Source: Clostridia bacterium (GTDB lineage: Bacteria > Bacillota > Clostridia > Oscillospirales > Acutalibacteraceae). Taken from it: a stretch of 41,129 bases of DNA. Of the stretch, positions 23,358 to 32,234 are shown piece by piece (position 1 is the first letter of the stretch; each line of letters opens with the position of its first letter). Location: assembly GCA_017623575.1 (NCBI GenBank), contig JAGAOS010000002.1:1-41129 (forward strand). Direction: 5' to 3'. The notes beneath the pieces were generated by a model, which was not told where the DNA came from, made no database searches, and was given only the letters and a program-made list of their open reading frames with translations. A program made the position numbers and the translations under genes.

Positions 23358-23465
23358 AAGGGGTGCTGAGTGCCGTAAATATTCCGCGGATTTTACTGTG
23401 CTTGGCTGAGAGGGCACTTGCCCAACTCTGGAACCTGATTCGGGTAATTCCGACGGAGGGATGTT
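23358..23465 (+). ncRNA. TPP riboswitch (THI element)
   Basis: The conserved parts are present in order: GGGGTGC, GCTGAGAGGGCAC, CCAACTCTGGAACCTGATTC and GGGTAATTCCGACGGAGGGA. The aptamer binds thiamine pyrophosphate. A terminator (23509-23536) follows, so ligand binding should stop transcription before thiT. The P3 arm is somewhat extended. Confidence 0.97.
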
Positions 23466-23508
23466 TATTCAAGTTTAAGCGCTATGCTTGATTTAACAGA
23501 TTATGGTT

Positions 23509-23536
23509 CCGCCCCATTTATTTGGGGCGGTTTTTT
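23509..23536 (+). terminator. Riboswitch-controlled terminator before thiT
   Basis: Stem CCGCCCCA/TGGGGCGG (23509-23516, 23523-23530) with a 6-nt loop and six T, 44 nt after the TPP aptamer. Confidence 0.95.
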
Positions 23537-23589
23537 GTTTGTCAAAATTTATGGGGATTGTTTTAATATCCCCGAAAGGATGATAAATT

Positions 23590-24411
23590 TTGAGTACAGT
23601 AAAAACAAACTTTACAAAAAAACTAACCGAAAGCGCTGTTATGCTTGCGCTGACCCTTATTTTAAGCTATTTAAAGCTTTTAGACCTGCCATATGGCGGC
23701 AGTATAACACTTTGCAGTATGCTCCCCCCCATTTTAATAGCCTATCGTCACGGTTTATTATGGGGTCTTGGTATGGGTCTTGCAAACGGAATTATGCAGC
23801 TTTTAATGGGTATTAACTCCCTTTCATACGCAACATCAGCCGCGGCGGCTGTGGCAATTGTACTGCTTGATTACATAATTGCCTTTGCAGTTACAGGCTT
23901 TGGCGGATGCTTTAAAAGAGCATTTAAAAATCAATCGGTTTCATTGGTTTTTGGCACCGCGTTTGTCTGCATTTTAAGGTATATCTGCCATGTTATTTCA
24001 GGCTGTACCGTATGGGCAGGACTTTCTATTCCTGATGCCGAAGCGCTTATTTATTCCTTTGCATACAACGCAACCTATATGCTGCCCGAACTTATTATTG
24101 CAGTAGCAGGTGCCGCATATCTTGGCAGTGCAATTAATTTTGAAAATGAAACCTTAACCCGTATTTCAAAGCAGAATACACCTAAAAGCAGCTTTGTTTT
24201 AAAAACTGTAGGCTCTCTTTTAGGTCTGGCTGCATTTATAACAGATATAGTTCTTGTTGCCCCTAACCTGCAAAATCCCGAAACAGGTGATTTTGACATT
24301 ACAGGAATTGCGGATACTAACTTTACCGCTTTTGCCATTGTTACTGTGGCGGGCATTATAGGATTGACATTTTTCTTTATTTTATCCCATATAAAAACAA
24401 AAAACAATTGA
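23590..24411 (+). CDS. thiT: Thiamine ECF-transporter substrate-binding protein
   Basis: 273 residues starting at a TTG with a GAAAGGATG site. Six membrane helices in the first ~190 residues with the ThiT signature: YLKLLDLPYGGSITLCSMLP and RHGLLWGLGMGLANGIMQLL, and RYICHVISGCTVWA near 131-145. As an S component it captures thiamine outside the cell and works with shared ECF energising subunits (EcfA, EcfA', EcfT) encoded elsewhere. The TPP riboswitch directly upstream confirms the substrate. The protein is ~80 residues longer than standard ThiT, with two further hydrophobic stretches at ~203-222 and ~247-268. The stop codon overlaps the -35 box of the next gene. Confidence 0.95.
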   Translation: MSTVKTNFTKKLTESAVMLALTLILSYLKLLDLPYGGSITLCSMLPPILIAYRHGLLWGLGMGLANGIMQLLMGINSLSYATSAAAAVAIVLLDYIIAFAVTGFGGCFKRAFKNQSVSLVFGTAFVCILRYICHVISGCTVWAGLSIPDAEALIYSFAYNATYMLPELIIAVAGAAYLGSAINFENETLTRISKQNTPKSSFVLKTVGSLLGLAAFITDIVLVAPNLQNPETGDFDITGIADTNFTAFAIVTVAGIIGLTFFFILSHIKTKNN

Positions 24412-24436
24412 CTTAGATTCCATTTTTAAGTATACT
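24408..24436 (+). promoter_or_regulatory. Promoter of the NSS transporter gene
   Basis: TTGACT (24408-24413), 17-nt spacer, TATACT (24431-24436). The -35 element overlaps the thiT stop codon, so this gene is not simply part of the thiT operon. Confidence 0.7.
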
Positions 24437-24471
24437 TATTTAGGTAATCTACTTAAAAGGATGTGCTTAAA

Positions 24472-25848
24472 GTGGCTAGAGAAAAATTCGGCTCCCGACT
24501 TGGCTTTTTGCTTATAAGTGCGGGTTGTGCTATTGGTATTGGTAATGTATGGAAGTTTCCTTACATAACAGGTCAGTACGGCGGTGCGGCATTTGTTCTT
24601 ATTTATCTTTTCTTTTTGGCAATTTTCGGAATACCGCTTATGACAATGGAGTTTGCGGTAGGTCGTGCCTCCCGAAAGAGCTGTGCCTCCAGCTTTAAAA
24701 CACTGGAGCCAAAGGGAACAAAATGGCATATAGCATCATATTTTGGTATGGCAGGTAACTATCTGCTTATGATGTTTTACACCAATGTTTCGGGTTGGAT
24801 GCTTTCCTATGTGTTTAAAATGGTTAAGGGCGATTTTGTAAACGCAACCTCTGAAGCTATATCTGCTTCTTACGGTTCAATGCTTTCTGAACCCTTGCCA
24901 CAAATCCTTTGGATGGTTATTGCCACCCTTTTAGGCTTTGGCATTTGCAGTCTGGGACTTCAAAAAGGTGTTGAAAGAATCACCAAGATTATGATGGTTT
25001 GTCTACTTGCGCTTATGGTTATTCTTTCGGTAAACAGTATTTTATTACCTGGTGCATCAAAGGGTCTTGCTTTTTACCTTGTTCCCAACTTTAACAATCT
25101 TGTTGAACACGGTATTTTCAATGCAATTTATGCCGCAATGAGTCAGGCTTTGTTTACACTTTCTTTGGGTATTGGTTCAATGGCAATTTTCGGCAGCTAT
25201 GTTGGCAAGGAGCGCACACTTCTTTCCGAATCCATAAACATCACCCTTTTGGATACAGGTGTTGCGCTTATGGCGGGTCTTATTATATTCCCTGCCTGCT
25301 TCGCCTTTGGCGTGGATGCCGGTGCAGGCCCCGGTCTTATTTTTGAAACCCTTCCCAACATCTTCAGCCAGATGGCAGGTGGCAGACTTTGGGGTTCGCT
25401 GTTCTTTGTATTTTTAAGCTTTGCAGCCCTTTCCACCCTTATAGCTGTGTTTGAAAACATTATTTCCTTTGCTATGGACTTATTTAATTGGTCCCGCAAA
25501 AAGGCAGTTATTATAAACATTATTGCAATTATAATTCTTTCTGTTCCCTGCGTTTTGGGCTTTAACCTATGGTCAGGCTTTGAACCTCTTGGCGACGGCA
25601 CAGGAATTTTAGATTTAGAGGACTTTATTGTAAGCTACAATCTGCTACCCTTAGGCTGCCTGATTTACCTGTTCTTCTGTACCCGCAAAAAGGGTTGGGG
25701 CTTTAAAAACTTTCAGGAGGAAGCCAACACAGGTAAGGGCATTAAGTTCCCCAACTGGATGCGCTTTTATGTATCATACATTCTGCCCGTAATTGTTCTT
25801 GCAGTATTTGTGCTTGGCTACATTGCCACATTTACCGATATACTCTGA
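24472..25848 (+). CDS. Sodium-dependent transporter, NSS/SNF family
   Basis: 458 residues from the GTG placed 8 nt after AAAAGGATG; a GTG nine bases upstream falls inside that site. About 11-12 membrane helices. The family signature at the N-terminus is clear: SRLGFLLISAGCAIGIGNVW followed by KFPYITGQYGGAAFVLIYL, forming the Na+ and substrate sites of TM1. Relatives such as LeuT, TnaT and MhsT import amino acids (Leu, Trp, hydrophobic) with Na+. The substrate cannot be told. It stands between two vitamin-uptake genes but has its own promoter. Length is typical for the 11-helix bacterial form. Confidence 0.94.
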   Translation: MAREKFGSRLGFLLISAGCAIGIGNVWKFPYITGQYGGAAFVLIYLFFLAIFGIPLMTMEFAVGRASRKSCASSFKTLEPKGTKWHIASYFGMAGNYLLMMFYTNVSGWMLSYVFKMVKGDFVNATSEAISASYGSMLSEPLPQILWMVIATLLGFGICSLGLQKGVERITKIMMVCLLALMVILSVNSILLPGASKGLAFYLVPNFNNLVEHGIFNAIYAAMSQALFTLSLGIGSMAIFGSYVGKERTLLSESINITLLDTGVALMAGLIIFPACFAFGVDAGAGPGLIFETLPNIFSQMAGGRLWGSLFFVFLSFAALSTLIAVFENIISFAMDLFNWSRKKAVIINIIAIIILSVPCVLGFNLWSGFEPLGDGTGILDLEDFIVSYNLLPLGCLIYLFFCTRKKGWGFKNFQEEANTGKGIKFPNWMRFYVSYILPVIVLAVFVLGYIATFTDIL

Positions 25849-25855
25849 TAAGGTA

Positions 25856-25884
25856 TTGACAAAAGCTTTTTTATAGCATATAAT
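25856..25884 (+). promoter_or_regulatory. Consensus promoter of the FMN riboswitch transcript
   Basis: Exact TTGACA (25856-25861), 17-nt spacer, exact TATAAT (25879-25884), beginning 7 bp after the NSS gene. Confidence 0.9.
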
Positions 25885-25896
25885 ATTAAAAAATAA

Positions 25897-26074
25897 GTCT
25901 TCGGGGCGGGGTGAAACTCCCCACCGACGGTGATAAGGCTAAGCCTTTAAGTCCGTGAACCGCAAGTCTGCCATTGCCTTTTTTGGGGGCGGCATACGCG
26001 GCCGATTTGGTGAAATTCCAAAACCGACGGTAAACAGATTTATACTATCTGTAAAGTCCGGATGAGAGAAGATG
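25897..26074 (+). ncRNA. FMN riboswitch (RFN element)
   Basis: Hallmarks in order: TCTTCGGGGCGGGGTGAAA, CTCCCCACCGACGGTGATA, AGTCCGTGAACCGC, GGTGAAATTCCAAAACCGAC, and AGTCCGGATGAGAGAAGATG. The aptamer binds flavin mononucleotide; a terminator follows, so FMN should shut off ribU. Confidence 0.98.
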
Positions 26075-26102
26075 TTTTGATAATATTTATTAAAACAATT
26101 GC

Positions 26103-26139
26103 GCCCTGTCTTTTTATTTAAAAAGGCAGGGCTTTTTTT
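26103..26139 (+). terminator. Riboswitch-controlled terminator before ribU
   Basis: Stem GCCCTGTC.../...GGCAGGGC (26103-26110 with 26125-26132, extended by A/T pairs) followed by seven T, 15 nt before the ribU start. Confidence 0.93.
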
Positions 26140-26153
26140 GGAGGTTTTTTAAA

Positions 26154-26744
26154 ATGCAAAAAAAGGTAAATATTAAAAGCATAACCGTAATGGCAATAAT
26201 GGGCGCCATAGGCTTTATTTTAATGATGCTGGAGTTCCCCCTGCCATTTATAATTCCAAGCTTTATAGAATTTGATTTTTCTGAGCTGCCCGCAATTATA
26301 ACCGCTTTTGCGTTAGGCCCCATTCAGGGAATTGTGGTTTGCTTTATTAAAAATCTGCTCCATTTATTTGTTACAACAACGGCAGGTGTAGGCGAGCTTT
26401 CCAACTTTATTCTGGGAGCAATTTTTGTGGGTGTTGCAGGTTTTATTTACAAATACAAAAAAACGCGTGCGGGCGCACTTATAGGCTCTGTAAGCGGTGC
26501 TTTAATAATGGCAGTAGTAAGCATTGCCACAAACTATTTTATAACATATCCCTTCTACACCAATTTTATGCCAATGGAAGGTATAATTGGAGCTTATCAG
26601 GCGATTTTACCCGCGGCAGATTCCCTTTTAAAATGCCTTATAATATTTAATGTGCCCTTTAATTTTGTAAAAGGTATGGTAGTGTCATTAATCTGCTTTG
26701 GCATTTACAAAAAGCTTTCGCCTGTTTTAAAATCAAAAAAATAA
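26154..26744 (+). CDS. ribU: Riboflavin ECF-transporter substrate-binding protein
   Basis: 196 residues with a GGAGG site. Five to six membrane helices. RibU features are LEFPLPFIIPSFIEFDFSEL followed by PAIITAFALGPIQGI and FIKNLLHLFVTTTAGVGELS plus NFILG. As an S component it binds riboflavin outside the membrane and couples to the shared ECF module. The FMN riboswitch upstream confirms the assignment. Length is standard. A bidirectional hairpin ends the unit. Confidence 0.97.
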   Translation: MQKKVNIKSITVMAIMGAIGFILMMLEFPLPFIIPSFIEFDFSELPAIITAFALGPIQGIVVCFIKNLLHLFVTTTAGVGELSNFILGAIFVGVAGFIYKYKKTRAGALIGSVSGALIMAVVSIATNYFITYPFYTNFMPMEGIIGAYQAILPAADSLLKCLIIFNVPFNFVKGMVVSLICFGIYKKLSPVLKSKK

Positions 26745-26806
26745 AGGATGTAAAAATAGCAAAGCCACACAATTTATAGCATTAATTAAAATATCGGTAA
26801 CGCAAA

Positions 26807-26839
26807 AACCGTAATAGAAGCATTGCTTCTATTACGGTT
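26807..26839. terminator. Bidirectional hairpin between ribU and metallophosphoesterase genes
   Basis: A 15-bp perfect stem AACCGTAATAGAAGC/GCTTCTATTACGGTT with a 3-nt loop. T-rich sequence follows on both strands, separating two convergent genes. Confidence 0.85.
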
Positions 26840-26887
26840 GCTTTTATATTTAAAGAAGTTTGATTTTTTTCATACCTCAAAAATATT

Positions 26888-28027
26888 TTAAATTAATTTT
26901 ATACTAACGATTTCGCTGTTTGTACCAACCCTCATAGGCATACCCCAATAGCCAACACCCGAGGTTACAATAACCTGTGGACTTTGGGGATTTTTGCGGT
27001 AATACCCGTGGTCTACATCATAAACAAGGCTGGTTATTATATTTGCGGGAAAAATCTGCCCCTTGTGGGTGTGACCGCAAACAATTAAATCAACATCCGA
27101 ATTATATTCACCTATATTCTGAGGGTTGTGCTCCATTACAATTACAGGTAAATTTTCGTCGTTCTTCAGTCCTATTTCGGCAAAGGGCTTTCGTTTTAAA
27201 TCCCCATAGCCGCCAATAGAATGGGCGTCCAATCTGCCTACAAGAATAAGGCGATTATCAATAACCGTATAACTATCATTTAACAAAATAACATTACTCT
27301 GCTTTAAAAAATTCTGCATTTGATTAAAGGTTTCGCCCGCATCGTGATTACCAAGACAGGCATATGTGCCAAAGGTAGCCTCTATGCGGGAAATTGTTTT
27401 AATAGCCTTTTGGGGATTTTTTATTGCCGAATAGGTTGTATCAAAAAAATCGCCGGCAATTAAAACAAGGTCGGGATTAAGAGAATTAATTTCATCAACT
27501 ATTTCTGCTAGCCTGCTTTCAGAGCCTACCGCACCCAAATGGACATCGCTTATAAGGGCTATATTAAGGTCGGATACATCGGTGACGCTATCCACCTTAA
27601 TTTCATAGGATATATGGTCAATATCCCTTGCGTTGCAAATGCCGCAAACAACCGTTGTAATAGCCAACACAAGCACCAATGCGGCAGAAATCCCCTTAAA
27701 TAAAGCATTTTTTACAAAAGGCAGTTTAAAAAGCTTTAGTATTAAAGCTACAATATCGGCAAGGATACAAAACAAAAGAAGATACACAAATGCGCCCATC
27801 CAATATGCTGAAATAACCTCCAGCACACCCTTTACCACCGTTGGAAAAGCGGTAATGCGCATAAATCCCAGTAAAGTGCAGACAGTAAGCAATAAAAGGG
27901 GTACAAGCACCGCCCACAAAGGAGCTTTGGGCAGAACAGCTTTAATACCGCCGTGGAGCTTATTTGCAATATAGTATGTTAAAAGACCAAGCATTAAAAG
28001 CATAATAATTGCAATAACAATAAACAT
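26888..28027 (-). CDS. Membrane-bound metallophosphoesterase (YkuE/YaeI-like)
   Basis: 379 residues with a GGAGAAAA site. Four N-terminal hydrophobic segments (residues ~2-20, 40-58, 72-98, 110-132) precede a calcineurin-like phosphoesterase domain with all metal-site motifs: LISDVHLG (~159-166), AGDFFD, LGNHDAG and CGHTHKGQ. The domain is probably outside the membrane. YkuE/YaeI relatives hydrolyse UDP-diacylglucosamine-like or other phosphoesters; the true substrate is unknown. It is transcribed alone between two bidirectional terminators. Confidence 0.9.
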   Translation of the reverse strand: MFIVIAIIMLLMLGLLTYYIANKLHGGIKAVLPKAPLWAVLVPLLLLTVCTLLGFMRITAFPTVVKGVLEVISAYWMGAFVYLLLFCILADIVALILKLFKLPFVKNALFKGISAALVLVLAITTVVCGICNARDIDHISYEIKVDSVTDVSDLNIALISDVHLGAVGSESRLAEIVDEINSLNPDLVLIAGDFFDTTYSAIKNPQKAIKTISRIEATFGTYACLGNHDAGETFNQMQNFLKQSNVILLNDSYTVIDNRLILVGRLDAHSIGGYGDLKRKPFAEIGLKNDENLPVIVMEHNPQNIGEYNSDVDLIVCGHTHKGQIFPANIITSLVYDVDHGYYRKNPQSPQVIVTSGVGYWGMPMRVGTNSEIVSIKLI

Positions 28028-28050
28028 AAATTTTCTCCATTATAATTTCA

Positions 28051-28091
28051 AAAAACTCGTTTCAGCCCTTACGGGAACGAAACGAGTTTTT
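28051..28091. terminator. Terminator downstream of rny
   Basis: A 13-bp stem AAAAACTCGTTTC/GAAACGAGTTTTT (28051-28063, 28079-28091) with T-runs on both strands; on the minus strand it ends the RNase Y transcript. Confidence 0.88.
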
Positions 28092-28127
28092 ATTTATACA
28101 GTATAGATTAGCATTAATCCAAGACTA

Positions 28128-29684
28128 TTATTTGGCGTAATCAACTGCGCGATTTTCGCGGATGATATTTACCTTAATCTGACCGGGATATTCAAGCTCA
28201 TCCTCATAGCGCTTTGCAATATCGCGGGCAATAATAACCATCTGGTCATCAGTAACCTGCTCGGGCTTAACAATAACGCGAACCTCACGACCTGCCTGAA
28301 TAGCGAATGATGATTCAACACCGTTAAAGGAATTGGCGATTTCCTCCAATTTTTCAAGACGCTTAATATAGCTTTCGATATTTTCGCGACGCGCACCGGG
28401 ACGGGCGGCTGAAATGGCATCGGCGGCCTGTACAAGGCAGGCGATAACGGTTTTTGCCTCTACATCGCCGTGGTGGGCGTGTATTGCGTGAACAACCGCT
28501 TCACTTTCCTTACACTTTTTGGCAACCTCAACACCAAGCTGAATATGTGAGCCTTCCTGCTCATGGTCAATAGCCTTACCAATATCATGAAGAAGACCTG
28601 CGCGGCGGGCAAGGGTAACATCCTCACCAAGCTCAGCGGCCATAAGACCTGCCAGATGGCAAACCTCCATAGAATGGTTAAGTACATTCTGACCGTAGCT
28701 TGTACGGTAACGAAGTCTACCAAGCAGACGAATAAGGTCGGGATGCAGACTGTGCAGACCTGCATCAAGCATAGCGCGCTCGCCCTCCTGCTTAATGGTA
28801 TGCTCCACCTCGGCGGTAGCCTTGGCAACCGTTTCCTCAATGCGGGCGGGGTGAATACGGCCGTCTAAAATTAACTTTTCAAGGGACAAACGGGCAATCT
28901 CACGACGCACGGGGTCAAAGCTTGAAAGGGTAATTGCTTCGGGGGTATCATCAATAATAAGGTCAACACCTGTGGCAGTTTCTAAAGCGCGGATATTTCT
29001 ACCCTCTCTACCGATTATGCGACCCTTCATTTCATCACTGGGAAGCTCCACAACCGAAATGGTTGCTTCAGAAGAATGGTCAGCGGCACAACGCTGAATT
29101 GCCTGAGAAATAAGCTCTCTTGCCTTTTGGTCGGTTTCTTCCTTAAACTGCTGTTCAAATTCAAGAATTTTAACTGCCTTATCGTGGTTGAGCTCGCCAT
29201 CCAGCATAGAAAGTAACTGCTCCTTAGCCTGCTCAGCGGTAAGACCTGAAATTTTCTCCAGCATTTCAAACTGGCTTTTTTTCAGATGCTCAACCTCTGT
29301 GAGCTTATCCTCAACCTCTTTGGCTCTTTTTGCAATTTTTTCTTCCTTAACTTCAAGGTTGTCTACCTTGCGGTCAAGGTTTTCTTCCTTTTGTTGAAGC
29401 CTGTGTTCTAATCGCTGAACCTCACTTCTGCGCTCGCGGATATCTTTATCTGCTTCGGAACGCTGACGGTGAATTTCATCCTTGGCTTCGATTAACATTT
29501 CCTTCTTTTTAGCCTCTGCGTTTTTAAGGGCGTCGCTTAAAATCTTACGAGCCTCATCCTCAGCAGAGCCTATGGTTGTACGGTCTGCCTTGCGACGGAA
29601 AGCCGAGCCGGCAAAAAAACATACAATACCTATAACCACAGCGATAGCCGCCGCGATTATGTAAAATAACGGACTTGTGGGCAT
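28128..29684 (-). CDS. rny: Ribonuclease Y
   Basis: 518 residues from the ATG preceded by AAGGAGGTG; the GTG at 29693 lies in that site. Architecture is complete: N-terminal membrane anchor (~8-25), long coiled coil (~40-200), KH domain with [20 protein letters not shown] (~225-245) and an HD nuclease domain with [10 protein letters not shown] and [13 protein letters not shown] (~345-375). RNase Y is a membrane-anchored 5'-preferring endoribonuclease that starts bulk mRNA decay in Firmicutes. It has its own promoter and an unusually long structured leader of ~200 nt. Confidence 0.98.
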   Translation of the reverse strand: MPTSPLFYIIAAAIAVVIGIVCFFAGSAFRRKADRTTIGSAEDEARKILSDALKNAEAKKKEMLIEAKDEIHRQRSEADKDIRERRSEVQRLEHRLQQKEENLDRKVDNLEVKEEKIAKRAKEVEDKLTEVEHLKKSQFEMLEKISGLTAEQAKEQLLSMLDGELNHDKAVKILEFEQQFKEETDQKARELISQAIQRCAADHSSEATISVVELPSDEMKGRIIGREGRNIRALETATGVDLIIDDTPEAITLSSFDPVRREIARLSLEKLILDGRIHPARIEETVAKATAEVEHTIKQEGERAMLDAGLHSLHPDLIRLLGRLRYRTSYGQNVLNHSMEVCHLAGLMAAELGEDVTLARRAGLLHDIGKAIDHEQEGSHIQLGVEVAKKCKESEAVVHAIHAHHGDVEAKTVIACLVQAADAISAARPGARRENIESYIKRLEKLEEIANSFNGVESSFAIQAGREVRVIVKPEQVTDDQMVIIARDIAKRYEDELEYPGQIKVNIIRENRAVDYAK

Positions 29685-29699
29685 AAAATGCACCTCCTT

Positions 29700-29886
29700 A
29701 TATTATAAAGCGTATTACCCAAAACGGGCTACGCGTTGTAGGCAGGGTTTTCACCTGCCGCCTTCTAGCCTTAGGCATTGCCGCCCAAAGCCGATATATT
29801 TGTGGGTTTTTATACCCGCCAAAGCATAAAAACCGCACATTAAGTTTGTTGAGCTTAAAAGAAACACCAACAACCCAATATACCAT
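29700..29886 (-). ncRNA. Structured RNA leader upstream of rny
   Basis: Read on the minus strand from a promoter at 29892-29920 to the rny binding site, the region forms successive helices: GGTTTTTATGC/GTATAAAAACC (11 bp, 29805-29834), GCC/GGC (29768-29776), GGCAGG/CCTGCC (29741-29759) and GCGTA-CCC/GGG-TACGC (29710-29734), plus TTGTTG/CAACAA near the 5' end. No terminator is visible. I recognise no Rfam family; it could be a regulatory leader, a target for RNase Y itself, or a separate small RNA such as 6S RNA. Confidence 0.55.
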
Positions 29887-29891
29887 ATTCT

Positions 29892-29920
29892 ATTTTATAC
29901 CTATTTAGTGTATATGTCAA
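29892..29920 (-). promoter_or_regulatory. Promoter of the rny leader
   Basis: On the minus strand TTGACA (29915-29920), 17-nt spacer, TAAAAT (29892-29897), about 205 bp before the rny start codon. Confidence 0.65.
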
Positions 29921-30020
29921 GAAAAAAATACATTAAATTACTAGATATTGATGTAAAAATAAAACAAGTCATTTGAAAAGTTCAAACAACCTGTTAATAT
30001 TTTAAAATTGCGGATATTTT

Positions 30021-30236
30021 CTATTGCTCAACGCTGTTTTTTACGCCCTTTTTATTTCTCTTTTCCCATTTTGCCAATCCCTGAGCTATTTTTGGAAAGC
30101 TGTTATCACTGTCATCCGTAGGCTGGATATTATAAGTGCCGTATTTATTTATAAGCTCAAAAACATTTTGTGGCTGACCCTGAACACTATTTGCCGATGG
30201 TGTTAAATAATCCTCATTGTTGTTAGATTTTTTCAT
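30021..30236 (-). CDS. Small hypothetical protein, 71 aa
   Basis: Start chosen at the ATG with AGAGGTG eight bases upstream; the upstream part of the frame has no site. The sequence begins MKKSNNNEDYLTPSANSVQG and has a hydrophilic, disordered N-terminal half, then FELINKYGTYNIQPT and a Lys-rich end (AKWEKRNKKG). No family is recognised and there is no membrane segment. It lies 67 nt after the TtcA-like gene in the same direction and is probably co-transcribed with it. Confidence 0.65.
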   Translation of the reverse strand: MKKSNNNEDYLTPSANSVQGQPQNVFELINKYGTYNIQPTDDSDNSFPKIAQGLAKWEKRNKKGVKNSVEQ

Positions 30237-30303
30237 TTTAAAATCACCTCTGCAATTAGTTTTGGCGATTTGAAAATAAAAATTAAAGTAAATTTTTGTT
30301 TTT

Positions 30304-31143
30304 TTAAATATCGTCATAGGTATCTAAAAAGGAGTGTTCCTCACCTTTTTTGTGATACCCGATTATAGTACTTAAATTAACCCTGTGAAAACTGCGGAAG
30401 ATGTTTATATCTATTAAATCATCGTCCTTTTTAAGCTCCTTTATAAGCTGCTTACATTTATATCTTTTAGAAATACCCTCACGATCAATTGCTCCCGCCT
30501 CGCCTAATTTTTCGGTAAAACGGCAGGCACAATTTAAAAATTCCAGATTATTATATCTGGCAAAAGCCTTTATATCGTCCTCGCGCACACAATATATTGG
30601 GCGAATAAGCTCCATCCCCTCAAAATTGGTGCTGTGAAGCTTGGGCATCATTGTTTGAAACTGACCGCTGTAAAGCATACCCATAAGGGCGGTTTCAATG
30701 GCATCATTAAAGTGATGCCCCAATGCAATTTTGTTGCACCCCAGCTCCTTTGCAAAGCTGTAAAGATGCCCCCTACGCATACGGGCGCATAGATAACAGG
30801 GCGACTCGGTAATATTTTCCACTGCCGCAAAAATATCGCTTTCAAAAATTTTTACGGGAATCTGCATAAGCTCACAATTATCCTCAATTTTTTTGCGATT
30901 TGCGGGACTGTAGCCGGGATCCATACATATAAATTCCAAATCAAAATCGGTGTGACCGTGGCGTTTCAGTTCCTGCATAAGCTTAGCCAGAATAAAGGAA
31001 TCCTTACCGCCCGATATACAAACAGCTATTTTGTCCTCCTCGCTTATAAGCTCATAGGATTGCACAGCCTCAATAAAGCGGTTCCAAACGCTTTTGCGGA
31101 ATTTTTTTATTAAACTGCGCTCAATTTCAGTGCATCTATCCAT
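30304..31143 (-). CDS. TtcA-like tRNA 2-thiolation protein (PP-loop ATPase)
   Basis: 279 residues from the ATG 10 nt after AAGGA; a TTG nine bases upstream is too close to that site. The PP-loop ISGGKDS (~46-52), the CYLCARMRRG CxxC motif and GHHFNDAIET are typical of TtcA/TilS-type proteins, and further Cys residues at LNCACRF complete a probable Fe-S site. TtcA thiolates C32 of tRNA using ATP and an iron-sulfur cluster; related proteins may act on other bases. It is followed by the 71-residue gene. Confidence 0.88.
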   Translation of the reverse strand: MDRCTEIERSLIKKFRKSVWNRFIEAVQSYELISEEDKIAVCISGGKDSFILAKLMQELKRHGHTDFDLEFICMDPGYSPANRKKIEDNCELMQIPVKIFESDIFAAVENITESPCYLCARMRRGHLYSFAKELGCNKIALGHHFNDAIETALMGMLYSGQFQTMMPKLHSTNFEGMELIRPIYCVREDDIKAFARYNNLEFLNCACRFTEKLGEAGAIDREGISKRYKCKQLIKELKKDDDLIDINIFRSFHRVNLSTIIGYHKKGEEHSFLDTYDDI

Positions 31144-31187
31144 ATAAATCAAATCCTTATAATTAACATAAATTATACTTTTAATTA

Positions 31188-32030
31188 TTAATCTTTTTCT
31201 ATTTTTGAAGGCTGAATATTATTGTACTTTTTAAAAACCTTTGTGAAATAACTTAAATTATTAAATCCACAAGCGAACGCCGCTTCTGACACACTACTAC
31301 CACCTCGCAACAATTCGGTGGCAAAATTTATTCTGCGAAAATTAAGATATTCACCAAAGCTTTTTCCAAAGTTCTTTCGAAAAATCCTACAAAAATAGCT
31401 TTTATCATAGCCCAGCTTTTCTGCCGCATGAGTACTTGTAATATTATCTGTAAAATTATCTTCAACAAAACCGGTAACCTTTTTTGTGAAGATATGATTT
31501 TTAGTTATCGGCATAAGGGTGTATTTTTTGTTTTTATAAAGCAAACCAAAAATCCTGAACATTGCAGAGGATACAAAAAATTCCCAGCCCTCCTCCTTTT
31601 TTGTAAATATATCTTCGAGTTCAAACAAAATATTGGATATTTCAGAATCCTTTACCAGGTTATGAAATTTCATAGTACCTTCCGACATTTGCTGGCATAT
31701 TTTAGTGGAAGGATGTGTGGCGGATGCCAAAATAAGCGAAAGATCAAAGGTAATGCAATAATAAGAAAATGGCATAAACTCCGTCAAAGCATATGCAGAA
31801 TGTATTTCATAAGGGTTTACAAGTATTATATCGCCCTTTTCGGCGAAAAAGGTGTGTTCATCAATAACAAACCTAGCTTTACCCTTTTTTATTACCAATA
31901 TTTCAAAATCGTGATGATTATGAATATGGGTAAAGCGCACCTCTTCGCCGGCTTCGGAGGTTTCAATTTCCTTGCTATATATTGCAGCAACAACCGAAGT
32001 AAACCGTTTTCTGTAATTATCATCATACAT
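31188..32030 (-). CDS. AraC-family transcription regulator
   Basis: 280 residues with GAGGTGC before the ATG. An N-terminal cupin-like sensing domain (HIHNHHDFEILVIKKGKARF then AEKGDIILVNPYEIHSA) is followed by a C-terminal double HTH (ITSTHAAEKLGYDKSYFCRI and VSEAAFACGFNNLSYFTKVF plus KKYNNIQPSK). Regulators of this form sense sugars and activate glycan-use genes. It is divergent from a glycosidase-like gene at 32235 across 204 bp and may control it and the minus-strand glycan cluster beyond 33.9 kb. The inducer is unknown. Confidence 0.95.
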   Translation of the reverse strand: MYDDNYRKRFTSVVAAIYSKEIETSEAGEEVRFTHIHNHHDFEILVIKKGKARFVIDEHTFFAEKGDIILVNPYEIHSAYALTEFMPFSYYCITFDLSLILASATHPSTKICQQMSEGTMKFHNLVKDSEISNILFELEDIFTKKEEGWEFFVSSAMFRIFGLLYKNKKYTLMPITKNHIFTKKVTGFVEDNFTDNITSTHAAEKLGYDKSYFCRIFRKNFGKSFGEYLNFRRINFATELLRGGSSVSEAAFACGFNNLSYFTKVFKKYNNIQPSKIEKD

Positions 32031-32109
32031 ATTTCTTGCACCTCATAACCATTATAAATACTATTATTAAAAAAGTCAATACAGTGCTAAATAGATGTCA
32101 AATTCACGC

Positions 32110-32138
32110 TTGAAAACAGCACCCCGAAAATGCATAAT
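32110..32138 (+). promoter_or_regulatory. Candidate promoter of the glycosidase-like gene
   Basis: TTGAAA (32110-32115), 17-nt spacer, CATAAT (32133-32138), leaving a ~90-nt leader. The AraC-type regulator probably binds nearby, but I see no certain operator. Confidence 0.45.
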
Positions 32139-32234
32139 TTAACTAGAAGCCAAAACTTTAAAATACATATTTTTCGTTTTGTTTCATTTAAATACTAAAA
32201 ATTTCAAGCAAAAAACATTGAAAGGGATGATCCT

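Noticed and set aside
29698-29886. Minus-strand 62-codon ORF upstream of rny
   Set aside because: Its span is filled by strong RNA helices, it lacks a ribosome binding site and the translation resembles no protein; the structured-leader reading explains it better.
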